Origin: Oceanobacillus jeddahensis
Lineage (GTDB): Bacteria; Bacillota; Bacilli; Bacillales; Amphibacillaceae
DNA length: 64,000 bases
NCBI RefSeq assembly: GCF_000750635.1
Contig: NZ_CCDM010000008.1
Coordinates: 1-64,000 of the forward strand
Reading direction: 5' to 3'
In this document: positions 37,293 to 46,664 of the stretch, in pieces
Layout: each line of letters opens with the position of its first letter
Position numbering within the stretch: position 1 is the stretch's first letter
Notes under the pieces: generated by a model
What the model was told of the DNA's origin: nothing
Databases searched by the model: none
The model's input: only the letters and a program-made list of their open reading frames with translations
Program-made: the position numbers and the translations under genes

Positions 37293-38067
37293 AGAAGCCG
37301 AGAAATTTTTATTGAATTTGCGTCTGGAATTAATGAGCCGCGGAAAAAAAGATAAAGATATTCAAGAAATAGAAGAAGAACTGAGGGATCATTTAAGGGA
37401 AGCTGAAGCAAATGGACAAAGCGTCGAAAGTATTACTGGAGGCTCTGTTAAAGCGTATATCCGTTCTATTTCCGCTGAACTGCCGCGCGATAAAAAATTT
37501 GTGAAATACAGCATTTTATTACTTATCTACTTGTTAGGAGTATTTATGATTCCTGATTTAATTAGCGGGGATTTTGAATTAAACACCAGTGTCATCCTTT
37601 ATAACCTTATCGTACTGGTTATAGGGACAGCAGGTACAATCATTCTTTTAAAAAAAATCGTTCGTAAATATGGAGACAGTAAAAAAACCTATATTAGCGT
37701 AACACTTTTTTATTTTCCTTACATGGCTGCCTTGGTAGGGGCACAATTTGTTATCCGAAATCATCCGGGAATCGTTCTTGCTGAGAGCAATTTTTTGGTG
37801 AATCTTATTATCGGAACGATTCTTTTAGCTATTTTCATCATGGTCACCCTTATGATGAAGCAATGGTTTTTAGCGATATTTATATTCTTAATGTGTCTGC
37901 CCAGTGTCCCTGATATTATTACTGAATTTTCTACGGACAGCAGCAGCGGCGCAAATAATGAAATCTATTTAATTATCTCTGGCATTATTCTTATCGCTGT
38001 TAATATTACGGTTATTGGAATGTTAACATACACATCAAAGAAAGAGGATAAAGAGGCCTCTCATTAA
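37282..38067 (+). CDS. HAAS-domain membrane protein (PadR partner)
   Basis: A protein of 261 residues. The N-terminal HAAS/DUF1700-like helical region (about 1-60, LRLELMSRGKKDKDIQEIEE-type start followed by LRDHL) is followed by six or seven membrane segments (75-255). Such proteins are thought to sense or signal together with PadR. Start ATG 37282 overlaps the padR stop; the upstream GTG at 37273 lies within the binding site. The operon ends at a terminator. Confidence 0.82.
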   Translation: MLSKEAEKFLLNLRLELMSRGKKDKDIQEIEEELRDHLREAEANGQSVESITGGSVKAYIRSISAELPRDKKFVKYSILLLIYLLGVFMIPDLISGDFELNTSVILYNLIVLVIGTAGTIILLKKIVRKYGDSKKTYISVTLFYFPYMAALVGAQFVIRNHPGIVLAESNFLVNLIIGTILLAIFIMVTLMMKQWFLAIFIFLMCLPSVPDIITEFSTDSSSGANNEIYLIISGIILIAVNITVIGMLTYTSKKEDKEASH

Positions 38068-38083
38068 GAAACGAATTGGACCA

Positions 38084-38133
38084 TAAAGCAGCATATCATC
38101 TTAACTATATTACAGAGAATATGCTGCTTTTTC
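38084..38133. terminator. Terminator
   Basis: AAAGCAGCATAT pairs with ATATGCTGCTTT, then TTCC. It lies after the HAAS gene and also after the minus-strand GNAT remnant. Confidence 0.75.
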
Positions 38134-38136
38134 CTA

Positions 38137-38390
38137 CAAATATCTTATTCCTCCACCTTCTTCTGATTGAACATCATCTATATTCACTTTCATATATCCA
38201 GTCAGGTGAGAAAGCGGAGTGATCATGTTTCATTTCCTTGGAGTTTATCCAATGTAAACGCACTGCTTAGATAAGCTTCCATATTTTCAGGCGTGTTTTG
38301 ATCTTTAAATGCACCGGTAAATGTTTCGATACTGATTTCTTGAAGTGCTTTCAAATCCTCGTGGCTGCAAGCTTTTATTTTTATGGCTAT
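38137..38390 (-). pseudogene. Decayed GNAT acetyltransferase gene
   Basis: Directly after the MarR stop the minus strand encodes a recognisable GNAT N-terminus (KIKACSHEDLKALQEISIE, then FKDQNTPENMEAYL) that runs to a stop at 38223. Past the stop a further piece, GYMKVNIDDVQSEE, fits the acetyl-CoA domain of the same family. The start codon is ATA instead of ATG, the middle (about 40 codons) is missing and the C-terminal half is gone. It is a dead gene that once formed a MarR-GNAT pair. Confidence 0.7.
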
Positions 38391-38409
38391 CTGTTTATCG
38401 TCCTTCCAT

Positions 38410-38862
38410 TTAATACGGGCGCTTATTCCCTTTCTTTACAAACTCCCAATCTACTTCAATATTTTTGCGGACCTTTTCAAGCAGATAAACAAGTGTCTCA
38501 GCTTCTTTTTCGGATAGCCCTTCTAAAGCAACCTGATTCGAATAATTATTTTCCTTTTTAATCATCGGATAAATACTTTCCCCTTTTTCCGTTGGCATGA
38601 GCTTTTTTATCTTTTTGTTATCTGCATCAGCAGTCTTTTGAATAAAAGCCTTTGCCTCCAGCTTTTTGATGGCACGAGCTGCTGTAGTCCGGTCTACTTT
38701 AATCATTTCAGCCAGTTTTTCTTGAATAATACCTGGATTTTCACAAATACGGACTAGATATAAATATTGGCCCTTTGTAAGATCATATTCTTTAAACTCG
38801 ATATTGCTGATTGAGTCAAGTGCTCTCGCAATCATTCCAATTTCCCGCAGTATGTCAGTCAT
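38410..38862 (-). CDS. MarR family transcriptional regulator
   Basis: A protein of 150 residues with a MarR winged-helix (about 28-110; QEKLAEMIKVDRTTAARAIKK as recognition region) and terminal dimer helices. The start ATG 38862 lies downstream of a 24-base perfect palindrome (38906-38929), its likely operator. The GNAT gene it would have been paired with has decayed, so present targets are unclear. Confidence 0.9.
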   Translation of the reverse strand: MTDILREIGMIARALDSISNIEFKEYDLTKGQYLYLVRICENPGIIQEKLAEMIKVDRTTAARAIKKLEAKAFIQKTADADNKKIKKLMPTEKGESIYPMIKKENNYSNQVALEGLSEKEAETLVYLLEKVRKNIEVDWEFVKKGNKRPY

Positions 38863-38905
38863 TCCGTCACCCCAGCATGTTTTGATATATATCCATTTTA
38901 ATTTA

Positions 38906-38929
38906 TTTTTGTTGTATATACAACAAAAA
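38906..38929. promoter_or_regulatory. 24-bp perfect palindrome, MarR operator
   Basis: The sequence TTTTTGTTGTATATACAACAAAAA (written here as two 12-base halves, TTTTTGTTGTAT and its complement) lies 45 bases upstream of marR. Its size and symmetry fit MarR/DUF24-type sites. Confidence 0.7.
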
Positions 38930-38957
38930 GACTTAGCAGATTTTTCCCGCTAAGTCC
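38927..38957 (-). terminator. Terminator of the DUF4352-like lipoprotein gene
   Basis: GACTTAGC pairs with GCTAAGTC around 11 bases, with TTTTTG on the minus strand, about 15 bases after the stop at 38972. It overlaps the edge of the MarR operator. Confidence 0.65.
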
Positions 38958-38971
38958 ATTACTTTCTTTTT

Positions 38972-39619
38972 TTATTCGATTTCATTTTCCGTAAATGTCC
39001 ATCTGACATCGTTTAATACGCCGCCAGCTGCGATCAATCCGCCAATAATACGCATATAATATTCGTCACTCTCCATAATTTGCACAACAAATTGGCCCTC
39101 TGCAGACTCACCTGGTGCCAATTCCCCTTCGACTCCTTCAATCCCTTCATATCCATGTTCAGAAAGGTCAGAAAATCCGGATCCATCCAGCATACCTGTC
39201 ATTTCTAATGTTCCTTTCGCAGAATCAGCATCAATCACGTCATCACTAATATTCGTCAATGTAATATCCGCAATAAGGAAAAAATCGAGTTCAGCCGGTT
39301 CTCCATCAAGCTCTGTTTCTTTTCTTACCGATTCAAGTGTTACCTCAAATGCATCCAAATTCGTCTGTACCTGTCCTGTATCTCCAATTTGCAAGTCTAA
39401 TTGATCTCCAAACTCAGACTCCGTAATTAAATCAGAATCACTTTCCGTTTCTTCTGCATTGTCTCCAGTTTCTTCTGCTTCGGTTTCATTTTCCTCTGAT
39501 TCCTGACTTTGGGCTTCCTCTGCCGGTTCATCATTATCCGTATCTTCATCTGCATTACATGCTGCTAATGCAAACATACATAGCAGCCCCATCATGACTG
39601 TAAGGTAATATTTTTTCAT
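38972..39619 (-). CDS. DUF4352-like lipoprotein
   Basis: A protein of 215 residues: signal peptide with lipobox LAAC (Cys21), an acidic Glu/Asp-rich linker (22-70), then an Ig-like beta-sandwich typical of DUF4352 (LDAFEVTLESVR, LADITLTN..D, APGESAEGQFVV). These surface proteins have a telokin-like fold; the function is unknown. Start ATG 39619 has GGAGGG upstream; an earlier in-frame ATG would put 28 residues before the signal. Confidence 0.75.
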   Translation of the reverse strand: MKKYYLTVMMGLLCMFALAACNADEDTDNDEPAEEAQSQESEENETEAEETGDNAEETESDSDLITESEFGDQLDLQIGDTGQVQTNLDAFEVTLESVRKETELDGEPAELDFFLIADITLTNISDDVIDADSAKGTLEMTGMLDGSGFSDLSEHGYEGIEGVEGELAPGESAEGQFVVQIMESDEYYMRIIGGLIAAGGVLNDVRWTFTENEIE

Positions 39620-39898
39620 AGCCACCCACCCTCCGCTGCATAAATCTAAATTTTTTGTCATTTCTATTTTAGCGTAATGGAATTCGTTACAATTTTCAAA
39701 CATTTTCAGGTGGAATATTGTATAACTTTAAAAAATAAGCTATGGGCCGTCAACATCCCAAAGTCACAACCTGTTTAATAAAATAACGAACTGCTCAATA
39801 ACCCTAACAAACAGAGACTTTACTTCATCAGATTATTTTCCTTATTTCACTAAATATTGAATAAAATTGTTTCAAAATGAAGTAATAAAGGGTACTAT

Positions 39899-40324
39899 GT
39901 GGTAAAGGAGGGGGTTTTTATTTCCGTATATAGAGGCTTATCCAGCTTATTTATCATAGCAGGAGGCTTAATTGCTTCTTTTTATTATATAACGATATTT
40001 ACAGAATTGGAGAACGGTATGGATCATTGGAGTTTCTTTGTCCGCCTGATCTCTACAATTGCGATGGGAGTTTCCGCAGTTTTTTTCATACCAATTATTG
40101 CTGGTTTTATTACGGCTATTTTCGGACTTCTCATCATTTGGAAACCGCATCCCATTTTTTCCGTTATCGCATTTATCTTATGTGGCTTCTTATTACATAT
40201 CGTTGGTTCTCCGCTAGTATTTATTGGAGCAATTTTAGGAATTATTGCATCTGTTAAAGAAGATAAAGAAGATTCACATGAAGAGAAAGAAGATACTAAG
40301 GAAGTAAAGGCAGAGGATTTCTAA
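39899..40324 (+). CDS. Three-helix membrane protein with uncertain start
   Basis: A protein of about 141 residues with three or four membrane segments (about 15-35, 50-75, 78-100, 105-122) and a highly charged Glu/Lys tail. Two starts compete. GTG 39899 has AAAGGG six bases upstream. A second option is the in-frame ATT at 39920, eight bases after a strong AAAGGAGG inside the frame, which would be a rare ATT start. The family is not recognised. Confidence 0.6.
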   Translation: MVKEGVFISVYRGLSSLFIIAGGLIASFYYITIFTELENGMDHWSFFVRLISTIAMGVSAVFFIPIIAGFITAIFGLLIIWKPHPIFSVIAFILCGFLLHIVGSPLVFIGAILGIIASVKEDKEDSHEEKEDTKEVKAEDF

Positions 40325-40398
40325 ATGCATAAACAAAATCTCACTTAGTATTTTTTCAATGATTACACTTTAATTACTTTATTTAGAGGGGGATTTTT

Positions 40399-40818
40399 AT
40401 GTTTAAAATCGGGAGTATCTTTATTCCAGTAACCAATATTGAAAAGTCGGGAGATTGGTATGAGGCCTATCTTGGAGCAAAGAGAATTGACAGCTGGGAG
40501 GGCGGATCCGGGTTTTATTTACCAAATGGTTCAACACAACTAACCCTGATCAAAGTCGAAACGGCACAGCCAACAGAATTTAACAAAAGGGGAAATCAAA
40601 AGAATTCTTATTATAATTTTGTTGTCGATGACATCGAAGCAGCTCATCAACACTTTAAAAACAATGATGTAGCAACAACCGAAATAGATCATTTTAGCGG
40701 TATGAAATGCTTTGATTTTTTTGATTTAGATGGTAATCCCTTTAGTGTGGTAAATGAGGTGGAAAGTTCTCCTTTTCACTCAGATCATGTCCGTCATGCA
40801 CAGAAAAAAGAGAGATAA
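40399..40818 (+). CDS. VOC-family (glyoxalase-like) protein
   Basis: A protein of 139 residues with two VOC modules, starting SIFIPVTNIEKSGDWY and closing with CFDFFDLDGNPFSVV, the usual end pattern with Glu in place (VNEVE). The substrate is unknown; small VOC proteins act in resistance or in electrophile detoxification. The start has GAGGGGG 6 bases upstream. Its 3' end overlaps the truncated tail of the next lipoprotein gene, a sign that a deletion joined the two. Confidence 0.83.
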   Translation: MFKIGSIFIPVTNIEKSGDWYEAYLGAKRIDSWEGGSGFYLPNGSTQLTLIKVETAQPTEFNKRGNQKNSYYNFVVDDIEAAHQHFKNNDVATTEIDHFSGMKCFDFFDLDGNPFSVVNEVESSPFHSDHVRHAQKKER

Positions 40819-41905
40819 GAATAGATTTGGAATTCGGTTTCCTCCTTTTTCTCAGCATAGGGAATAACGGATTCTACAGCTGCTGCCACCTCTTGATAAG
40901 AAGGCTCGAAAAGTGCATCTTTTTCTTCCACATCTGTTTCCACCCAATTGTCGTTTTCATCTTGAGCATAAGCTTTTTCACCAGTCTGATAGAATTCCTT
41001 TGTCATCTCTTCATCATTTTGGCCGGTAGGGTTAGTTGGTAGGCAGCGCGGTCTTCATTTGATACGATTGCTTCCCCTTCCAGTATGGAACGATCCGATT
41101 CTACTTCGGTTTCCACATCCGCATGCATCTTGAAATCAACTGCATATTGATTAATATCCGGCAAATCTACAGCGTTGCCGGCAGGTTCTTCTATCGCCTC
41201 TTCCGGGAATTCAATCGGATCAATATCATTGATGTCTTCGTAGGTTATCTGAAAATTCATTTCTAAGTTGCCCATGTTGTTATCAGCGTAAATATTGTAT
41301 TCCATGTTTTCAATATAATGCTCCGTTTCATTGACATGCATTGTAAAATCAAGAGAAACATCTTCATCAATATCAAAGCCAGTCAATTCTACATTGAACG
41401 GTGTTTCAAAAGCATCATAAACTTCCCGGTCAAATCCGCTATAAGTATATGTATAAGCACTGTCACTCGAATCAAACACAGCATAATCCTCTACCGCCTC
41501 CAAAATGGATACAATTTCTGGATAAGAGGGTTCAAACATCGGTTCTTCTTCCATTACATCTACTTTTCTCCAGGATCCACCATCATCCTGAACATAAGCT
41601 TCATTATCTATACGATAAGCTGTGGTTGTCTTCTCTGCACCGTCTTCCTCCTGAGTCAGGTGTTGATACGAAGCAACAGGATCTTCGGATAGTATAATTT
41701 CTGCTTGAGCGGAATTATTAGAGGTCTGTGATTGATCGGATGTTTCTACATATATTCTCATATCAAAATCAGCAGCATATTGATATACATCCTGAGAAGA
41801 CTGTAGCGTATTTTCCAGAATTTCTTCCTCATTGTCTCCTTGTGAGCAAGCTGCCACTAACAACAGAAGCAGAAAAATAACAAGCAGCGTAACTATTTTC
41901 TTCAT
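40794..41905 (-). pseudogene. DUF6612-like lipoprotein gene, frameshifted and truncated
   Basis: The start (ATG 41905) gives a signal peptide with lipobox LVAAC (Cys20) and then one complete DUF6612-like repeat containing FEPSYPEIVSILEAV. A second repeat begins near 41110. Near 41032-41036 the frame breaks, apparently by loss of one base. It resumes as PTGQNDEE through MTKEFYQTGEKAYAQ and FEPSYQEVAAAVESV, matching the first repeat. The second repeat then ends abruptly at 40794, inside the neighbouring VOC gene, so its C-terminal half is missing. A sequencing error could explain the frameshift but not the truncation. Confidence 0.75.
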
Positions 41906-42060
41906 CGTTTCATAACCTCCCTCCAATAATTATGATGTATTACTTGTTTATTTTAACACATCAGCAGAACGATTATAGGTATTTTGGTATAACAAAGAAT
42001 GATTTCCTGAAAATAATTATTCATTTCAAGAAAATAATGAATATAGGATTTTAACAATAT

Positions 42061-42103
42061 AAAACACAGAGATACATTGGCTAAAAGTATCTCTGTGCTT
42101 TTA
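42061..42103 (-). terminator. Terminator downstream of pncA
   Basis: AAAGCACAGAGATAC pairs with GTATCTCTGTGTTTT around 11 bases. It lies about 110 bases after the pncA stop. Confidence 0.75.
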
Positions 42104-42213
42104 GATCAAAACTTGTGTATTTTTTTATAATTATCCCTCTCATTTTAAAAATTCTCTTGATTCTCATTACGTTAATGTCCTAAAAATGAAAACCAAGAAA
42201 ATAATGGCTTTCT

Positions 42214-42777
42214 TTAGTTACTCCCAAACTCCTTCACGACAGCTCCCAATGAATTTTCAAAATGCCCTAACGCCCAATCATGTCCAGGCTGGTTAAAAGA
42301 AGCTACGGCATCTTTATATACAACAATACGAAACCCTTTATTATAGGCATCAACTGCCGTATGCAGCACACAAATATCTGTACATACCCCTACCAGATGC
42401 ACTTCTTCAATATTTCTTTCCCGCAATTTTATTTCTAAATCCGTGCCTGCAAAAGCAGAGTATCTCGTTTTATCCATATAATATACATTTTCTTTATTCT
42501 GATTCACTTCATATGTTTCCTGCAGCCGTCCATATAAGTCCCTTCCGCCAGTTCCACGAATATTATGCGGTGGAAACAGCTCCTGTTCTGGATGATAAAC
42601 ATCTTCTTTATCATGAACATCTACAGCAAAGACCGTATAATTGCCATCCTTGATAAATTGCTCTGTTAGTGAAACAATGGTATTTTCCAAGTCCTGTCCA
42701 GGTTTGCCGCATGTTAAAGCGCCATCATCTGCCACAAAGTCTACTGTATAATCAATATTTAACAATGCTTTTTTCAT
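42214..42777 (-). CDS. pncA: Nicotinamidase (isochorismatase family)
   Basis: A protein of 187 residues that closely follows the B. subtilis PncA (YueJ) pattern. It has the catalytic Asp in IDYTVDF, the Lys in MDKTRYSAFAGTDLE and the nucleophile Cys in VGVCTDICVLHTAVD, plus metal-site residues in the DVHD and YHPE region. It hydrolyses nicotinamide to nicotinate in the NAD salvage pathway. The next gene upstream encodes a NUDIX protein on the same strand, 90 bases away, which may belong to the same transcript. The start has GGGGGAAT upstream. Confidence 0.93.
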   Translation of the reverse strand: MKKALLNIDYTVDFVADDGALTCGKPGQDLENTIVSLTEQFIKDGNYTVFAVDVHDKEDVYHPEQELFPPHNIRGTGGRDLYGRLQETYEVNQNKENVYYMDKTRYSAFAGTDLEIKLRERNIEEVHLVGVCTDICVLHTAVDAYNKGFRIVVYKDAVASFNQPGHDWALGHFENSLGAVVKEFGSN

Positions 42778-42869
42778 GAATAATTCCCCCAGTTCTTATT
42801 CTTTTCTACGGTGTTAAAAATGATAAAGCTAGTAATAATGACTAGATGCTATATTGTACCTTCCGCCGG

Positions 42870-43376
42870 TTACTTTTCCCAATCTTCTAATTCGGCCCAA
42901 GTAATAGCCGGCGCTCCATTTAACGATTTCATAGAACCTGTATATACTTTATCGGTTGACTTACCAATTTCAGTATAGTGTTTCATTATTTCTTTCGTTG
43001 TAGCTGTCACAGCCTGATGAACAATATCCTGCCCGGCTACCCAGCATAGCTTTCCCTCATCACTTTCAAGTAGACCGGTATGATCCGACACACTTCCAAA
43101 ATAGACATATTGCGTTCTAATTTCACTGTTATTTCTAATTCTATGAACAATATAGCGGAGTCTCAAATGGTTTAATTGCTCTTCTGCTAAACCTGTTTCT
43201 TCTTTAATTTCTCTTATACATGCATGATATGGATAATTTATTTCCGCTTCTTCCATATGCCCGCCAATCGGAACCTTCCTTCCGGCAAGAAAGCTGCTGT
43301 CTGTTTTTTTCTGAAGAAATAAGACCTCCTGCTTATCATTGAATAAAAAAGCGACTGCCATTTGCCGAAGCTTCAT
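42870..43376 (-). CDS. NUDIX hydrolase
   Basis: A protein of 168 residues with a NUDIX box GGHMEEAEINYPYHACIREI followed by KEETGL (about 38-63); the loop between the first Glu and REIKEE is two residues longer than the standard spacing. The substrate (nucleotide or mutagenic dNTP) is not predictable. It is grouped with histidine phosphatase and nicotinamidase genes on the minus strand with gaps below 100 bases, a mixed nucleotide-salvage group. Confidence 0.87.
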   Translation of the reverse strand: MKLRQMAVAFLFNDKQEVLFLQKKTDSSFLAGRKVPIGGHMEEAEINYPYHACIREIKEETGLAEEQLNHLRLRYIVHRIRNNSEIRTQYVYFGSVSDHTGLLESDEGKLCWVAGQDIVHQAVTATTKEIMKHYTEIGKSTDKVYTGSMKSLNGAPAITWAELEDWEK

Positions 43377-43403
43377 GATAAACCTCTCCCTGTTTTAAGC
43401 CGT

Positions 43404-43979
43404 TTACGATTGCCATAGCCTTTCAACTGCTTTCAAACTCTCATCTTCAAACTCTAATTTATAAACGTCTGGCTTTGATGTATTTTTCCAAAAATCATAT
43501 CCATAAGCCTTGTCGAAATAATTCATGATGATTGTCATAATATTCCCATGTGTTCCAATAACGATATGCTTTCCCTTATAATCTAGTAATATTTTTTGAA
43601 TGGTTGGAACAGACCGATGTTGTGCTTGAGAGGTGGATTCTCCTCCTGGCAGACAGTAATTTTTATCTTCAAAAGATCTTTTAATCGCTTTCAAAAGTTC
43701 TTGTTCAGGTAACTTATAGTCTAATCCCTTAATAGCTCGTTCCTTTAATTCTTCATATTGTTTTATCATCAAGCCTTTGTGTTCCGCCAGCGGCTGCACG
43801 GTTTGAACAGCTCTTGTATAAGGGCTGGATACGATCATATCAACCTTCTTGTCCATTAAAATATCACAAGCTCTTTTTGCCTCGATTTCTCCTTCTTCAG
43901 ATAATCTCCTTGTTCTCTCTTCTCCAAATTTAAAAGGAGATCTTGCATGACGAATCATATATACTACGGTATTCATCAT
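43404..43979 (-). CDS. Histidine phosphatase family protein
   Basis: A protein of 191 residues of the phosphoglycerate mutase-like superfamily. It has the catalytic RHARSPF motif (His near residue 11), the Arg in SSPYTRAVQT and a second His in GTHGNIM. It is a phosphatase on small phosphorylated molecules, and cofactor-dependent mutase activity is less likely. The start has AAGGAGG; either of two adjacent ATGs may be used. It is co-oriented with the NUDIX gene with a 27-base gap. Confidence 0.88.
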   Translation of the reverse strand: MMNTVVYMIRHARSPFKFGEERTRRLSEEGEIEAKRACDILMDKKVDMIVSSPYTRAVQTVQPLAEHKGLMIKQYEELKERAIKGLDYKLPEQELLKAIKRSFEDKNYCLPGGESTSQAQHRSVPTIQKILLDYKGKHIVIGTHGNIMTIIMNYFDKAYGYDFWKNTSKPDVYKLEFEDESLKAVERLWQS

Positions 43980-44063
43980 TTCTTCCTCCTTTCCCCTTAT
44001 ATAAATGCTGCAAGAGTAATAGCCCTTGCTGATATAATTTTAGTATATAAAATAACACGGGGC

Positions 44064-44681
44064 TTAGCCGTTAGCTTCTGATAAAGTTTCCATACAAATC
44101 ATAACAGCCCGCTTTAAATCATCATGGCTCCAGCTTGGTATTTTCCCGTGTTCAATCGCAAGTTCATGCGATGCAGGGATATGAATAAAACCAGCTGGAA
44201 AAGGCTTATTGTTCGTCTTCGTGTAATGCAGAGCTTGATACATCACATGATTACACAGGTAGGTTCCTGCCGTGTTGGAGATTTCAGCGGGAAGTCCCCG
44301 GGCTTTTAGCTGCTTGACCATCTTGCTGATTGGCAATGTAGAAAACAGACCGTCTGCTCCATCTTCCCAAATCACTTCATTTTCCGGCTTATGACCTTGA
44401 TTATCTTTTGGTCCATCATTTACGTTAATGGCGATCCGCTCTGGATTAATCTTAAATCTGCCGCCAGCAAGTCCAAGTGAAATAACCGCATCCGGTTTTG
44501 TATCGTCTATCAATTGCAGGAGCTGTTTTCCAGCCTTGTGGAAATCGACAGATAAAATATGTGAATAAACTGTATAATCTCCAATGGTTGTTCCATCTAA
44601 TTCTTCTGCAATTTTCATCGTTGGATTAATTGTGAAATCAAGAAAAGGTTCAAACCCTGTTAGCAATAACTTTTTTGTCAT
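44064..44681 (-). CDS. pcp: Pyroglutamyl-peptidase I
   Basis: A protein of 205 residues. The catalytic triad is visible: Glu in GRFKINPERIAINVND (about 80), Cys in SNTAGTYLCNHVMY (about 144) and His in GFIHIPASHE (about 167). It removes N-terminal pyroglutamate from peptides in the cytoplasm. Start ATG 44681 is about 9 bases after AGGTG; a GTG 12 bases earlier is also in frame. Confidence 0.95.
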   Translation of the reverse strand: MTKKLLLTGFEPFLDFTINPTMKIAEELDGTTIGDYTVYSHILSVDFHKAGKQLLQLIDDTKPDAVISLGLAGGRFKINPERIAINVNDGPKDNQGHKPENEVIWEDGADGLFSTLPISKMVKQLKARGLPAEISNTAGTYLCNHVMYQALHYTKTNNKPFPAGFIHIPASHELAIEHGKIPSWSHDDLKRAVMICMETLSEANG

Positions 44682-44784
44682 ATGTTGCTGCACCTGCCTT
44701 TTTATAAATATGTATTTCGTTTAAGTATAGCATACGACGATGATGTCAACCTGGATGTTATAACTTGGACACCTATATTTATCA

Positions 44785-44836
44785 CGAAAAAGAGCAAAAT
44801 ACTTTGTGAGACTCATTCGCCAGCTGTATTTGCTCA
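44785..44836 (-). terminator. Terminator of the EamA transporter gene
   Basis: GAGCAAATAC pairs with GTATTTTGCTC, followed by TTTTTCG on the minus strand. The stop codon lies inside the stem. Confidence 0.75.
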
Positions 44837-45694
44837 GGAAATGGCTACAGCTATCACCCCAATTACCATAATCGCCGCAGCAATTATTCTCCGTCTTCCA
44901 AAATTCTCTTTAAAGAAAACGACTCCAAGTATTGCTCCGATTAAAATGCTCAGCTCTCTCACCGGGGACACATAACTCACTGGTGTAGTCACCATCGCAA
45001 TTAAAATTAATATGTAAGCCAATGGATTTAAAATACCCACACCAATCGTCTCCAGCTTCAGCTGCTTCCAATCGTGCCGGACTTCCTGCCAGTGTTTTTT
45101 AGCAAATGGAGTAAGTAAAATCACTTGTCCGACAATACTGTCATAACTGAGTAATACTGGATGGATTATCGTCACGCTGACAATATATTTATCTAAAAGA
45201 GAATAACCCGCTATCATACATCCAATCAAGAGACCATACAAAATCGCAGGAAGGACATTTTTTTCCCGTATAATACGTAAACCGCCGGTAAATATAAATA
45301 CACTGAACACAATGAATAAAATACCAATCCAACCAAGCCGGCTCAGCTCTTCCCCCAAAAGGAAAAAAGCTGTTACTGCAATCAGCATCGGACCGATTCC
45401 ACGGGCAACCGGATAAATTAATGAAAAATCACCGATCTGATAACCCTTTTGTAAAGTGACTGCATAAAGGATATGTAAAACAGCACTTGCAAAAATAAGA
45501 CCAAGCTCTAACCATCCAAGCCGTACATCCGTCCATAGGATAACGATTACAATAAGCGGACTGTAAATCACCGCGCTCACCAGCATATACAGCCATACGA
45601 AAGCAGTTCCTCCTGATGATTTTTTCGCTAAAAAGTTCCATGTTGCATGAATAAAAGCAGAAATCACGACGAGGCTGAGGGCCCATGCCGTCAT
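44834..45694 (-). CDS. EamA/DMT-family transporter
   Basis: A protein of 286 residues with ten predicted membrane segments in two EamA repeats (about 1-140 and 150-286). The motif PVARGIGPML in the first half and PVSYVSPVRELSILIG in the second are family features. It is an exporter or importer of metabolites such as amino acids; the substrate is unknown. The start has GGAGGCGATC upstream. It stands alone. Confidence 0.85.
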   Translation of the reverse strand: MTAWALSLVVISAFIHATWNFLAKKSSGGTAFVWLYMLVSAVIYSPLIVIVILWTDVRLGWLELGLIFASAVLHILYAVTLQKGYQIGDFSLIYPVARGIGPMLIAVTAFFLLGEELSRLGWIGILFIVFSVFIFTGGLRIIREKNVLPAILYGLLIGCMIAGYSLLDKYIVSVTIIHPVLLSYDSIVGQVILLTPFAKKHWQEVRHDWKQLKLETIGVGILNPLAYILILIAMVTTPVSYVSPVRELSILIGAILGVVFFKENFGRRRIIAAAIMVIGVIAVAIS

Positions 45695-45977
45695 CTGATC
45701 GCCTCCTTCAAGCTAAACTTCCCTGTTTATATTTTATTGAACAAATTCGTCTGCCGTACCATTAATCAGATAGGTCACTTGATTGGAAAAATATCGAAAG
45801 ATCCAACTCTGAAAATTTTATAAAGACGACTTGGTTACATCTCTCTGCCTAATCATTTCCTTACTTATCTCCTACATTGTATATATTATTTTCTAACATT
45901 GTCCTTGAACAACTCATTTCCGTCAACCTGAGGGATGTTCGATTATTTTCTCTTCCCTTGTCCGCTTCGTTGCTCTT

Positions 45978-46664
45978 TTATTTTTGAAAACGATAGCCGA
46001 CTCCCCAGATCGTTTCTATAAACTGCGGAAGGGAAGCATCCTCTTCTATCTTCTCACGGATTTTTCGGATATGAACCGTCACAGTGGTGTTATCCCCAAT
46101 CGCATCATAGCCCCAGATTTTTTCAAATAAATGTTCTTTCGTAAATACAATGTTTGGATTGGACGCCAAAAAATATAATAAATCATACTCTTTTGCGGTA
46201 AATGTTTTCTCTTCATCATCAATAAAAACCCGGCGTGAACTATGGTCAATTGTCAGGCTCTTAATATGAATTTCATTCGATTTCTTATCCCGCTTTGTTA
46301 AGCGATCATACCTGGTTATATGTGCTTTCACTCTTGCTACCAGCTCATTCGGGTTAAACGGCTTCACAATATAGTCATCCGCTCCTCTGCCAAAGCCGCG
46401 AATTTTATCAATATCTTCTTTTCTGGCTGTCACCATTAGAATAGGCACATCCAAGGTCTCCCGGAGCTGTTCACATAAATCAAAACCGTCTATGCCCGGC
46501 AGCATTAAATCTAATAAAATCAGGCTATAGGAATTCGCTGCTGCCAAGCTTAGACCTTCTTCTCCTGTAGCAGCAATATCACTTTGAAATCCATTTATCT
46601 CAAGATAGTCTCTTTCCAACTCAGCGATATCCTTTTCATCTTCAATAATTAATATGTTTTGCAT
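45978..46664 (-). CDS. OmpR-family response regulator
   Basis: A protein of 228 residues with a receiver domain (phospho-Asp in SLILLDLMLPG near residue 54, Lys in FGRGADDYIVKPF) and a C-terminal winged-helix DNA-binding domain (130-228). It starts immediately after the stop of the histidine kinase gene, so the pair is translationally coupled, kinase first. That order is less usual. The target is unknown; no ABC transporter lies beside it. Confidence 0.94.
   Translation of the reverse strand: MQNILIIEDEKDIAELERDYLEINGFQSDIAATGEEGLSLAAANSYSLILLDLMLPGIDGFDLCEQLRETLDVPILMVTARKEDIDKIRGFGRGADDYIVKPFNPNELVARVKAHITRYDRLTKRDKKSNEIHIKSLTIDHSSRRVFIDDEEKTFTAKEYDLLYFLASNPNIVFTKEHLFEKIWGYDAIGDNTTVTVHIRKIREKIEEDASLPQFIETIWGVGYRFQK

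Noticed and set aside
38298..38561. An 87-codon open frame on the plus strand
   Set aside because: It is antisense to the marR end and the GNAT remnant, which have protein-like sequence on the minus strand.
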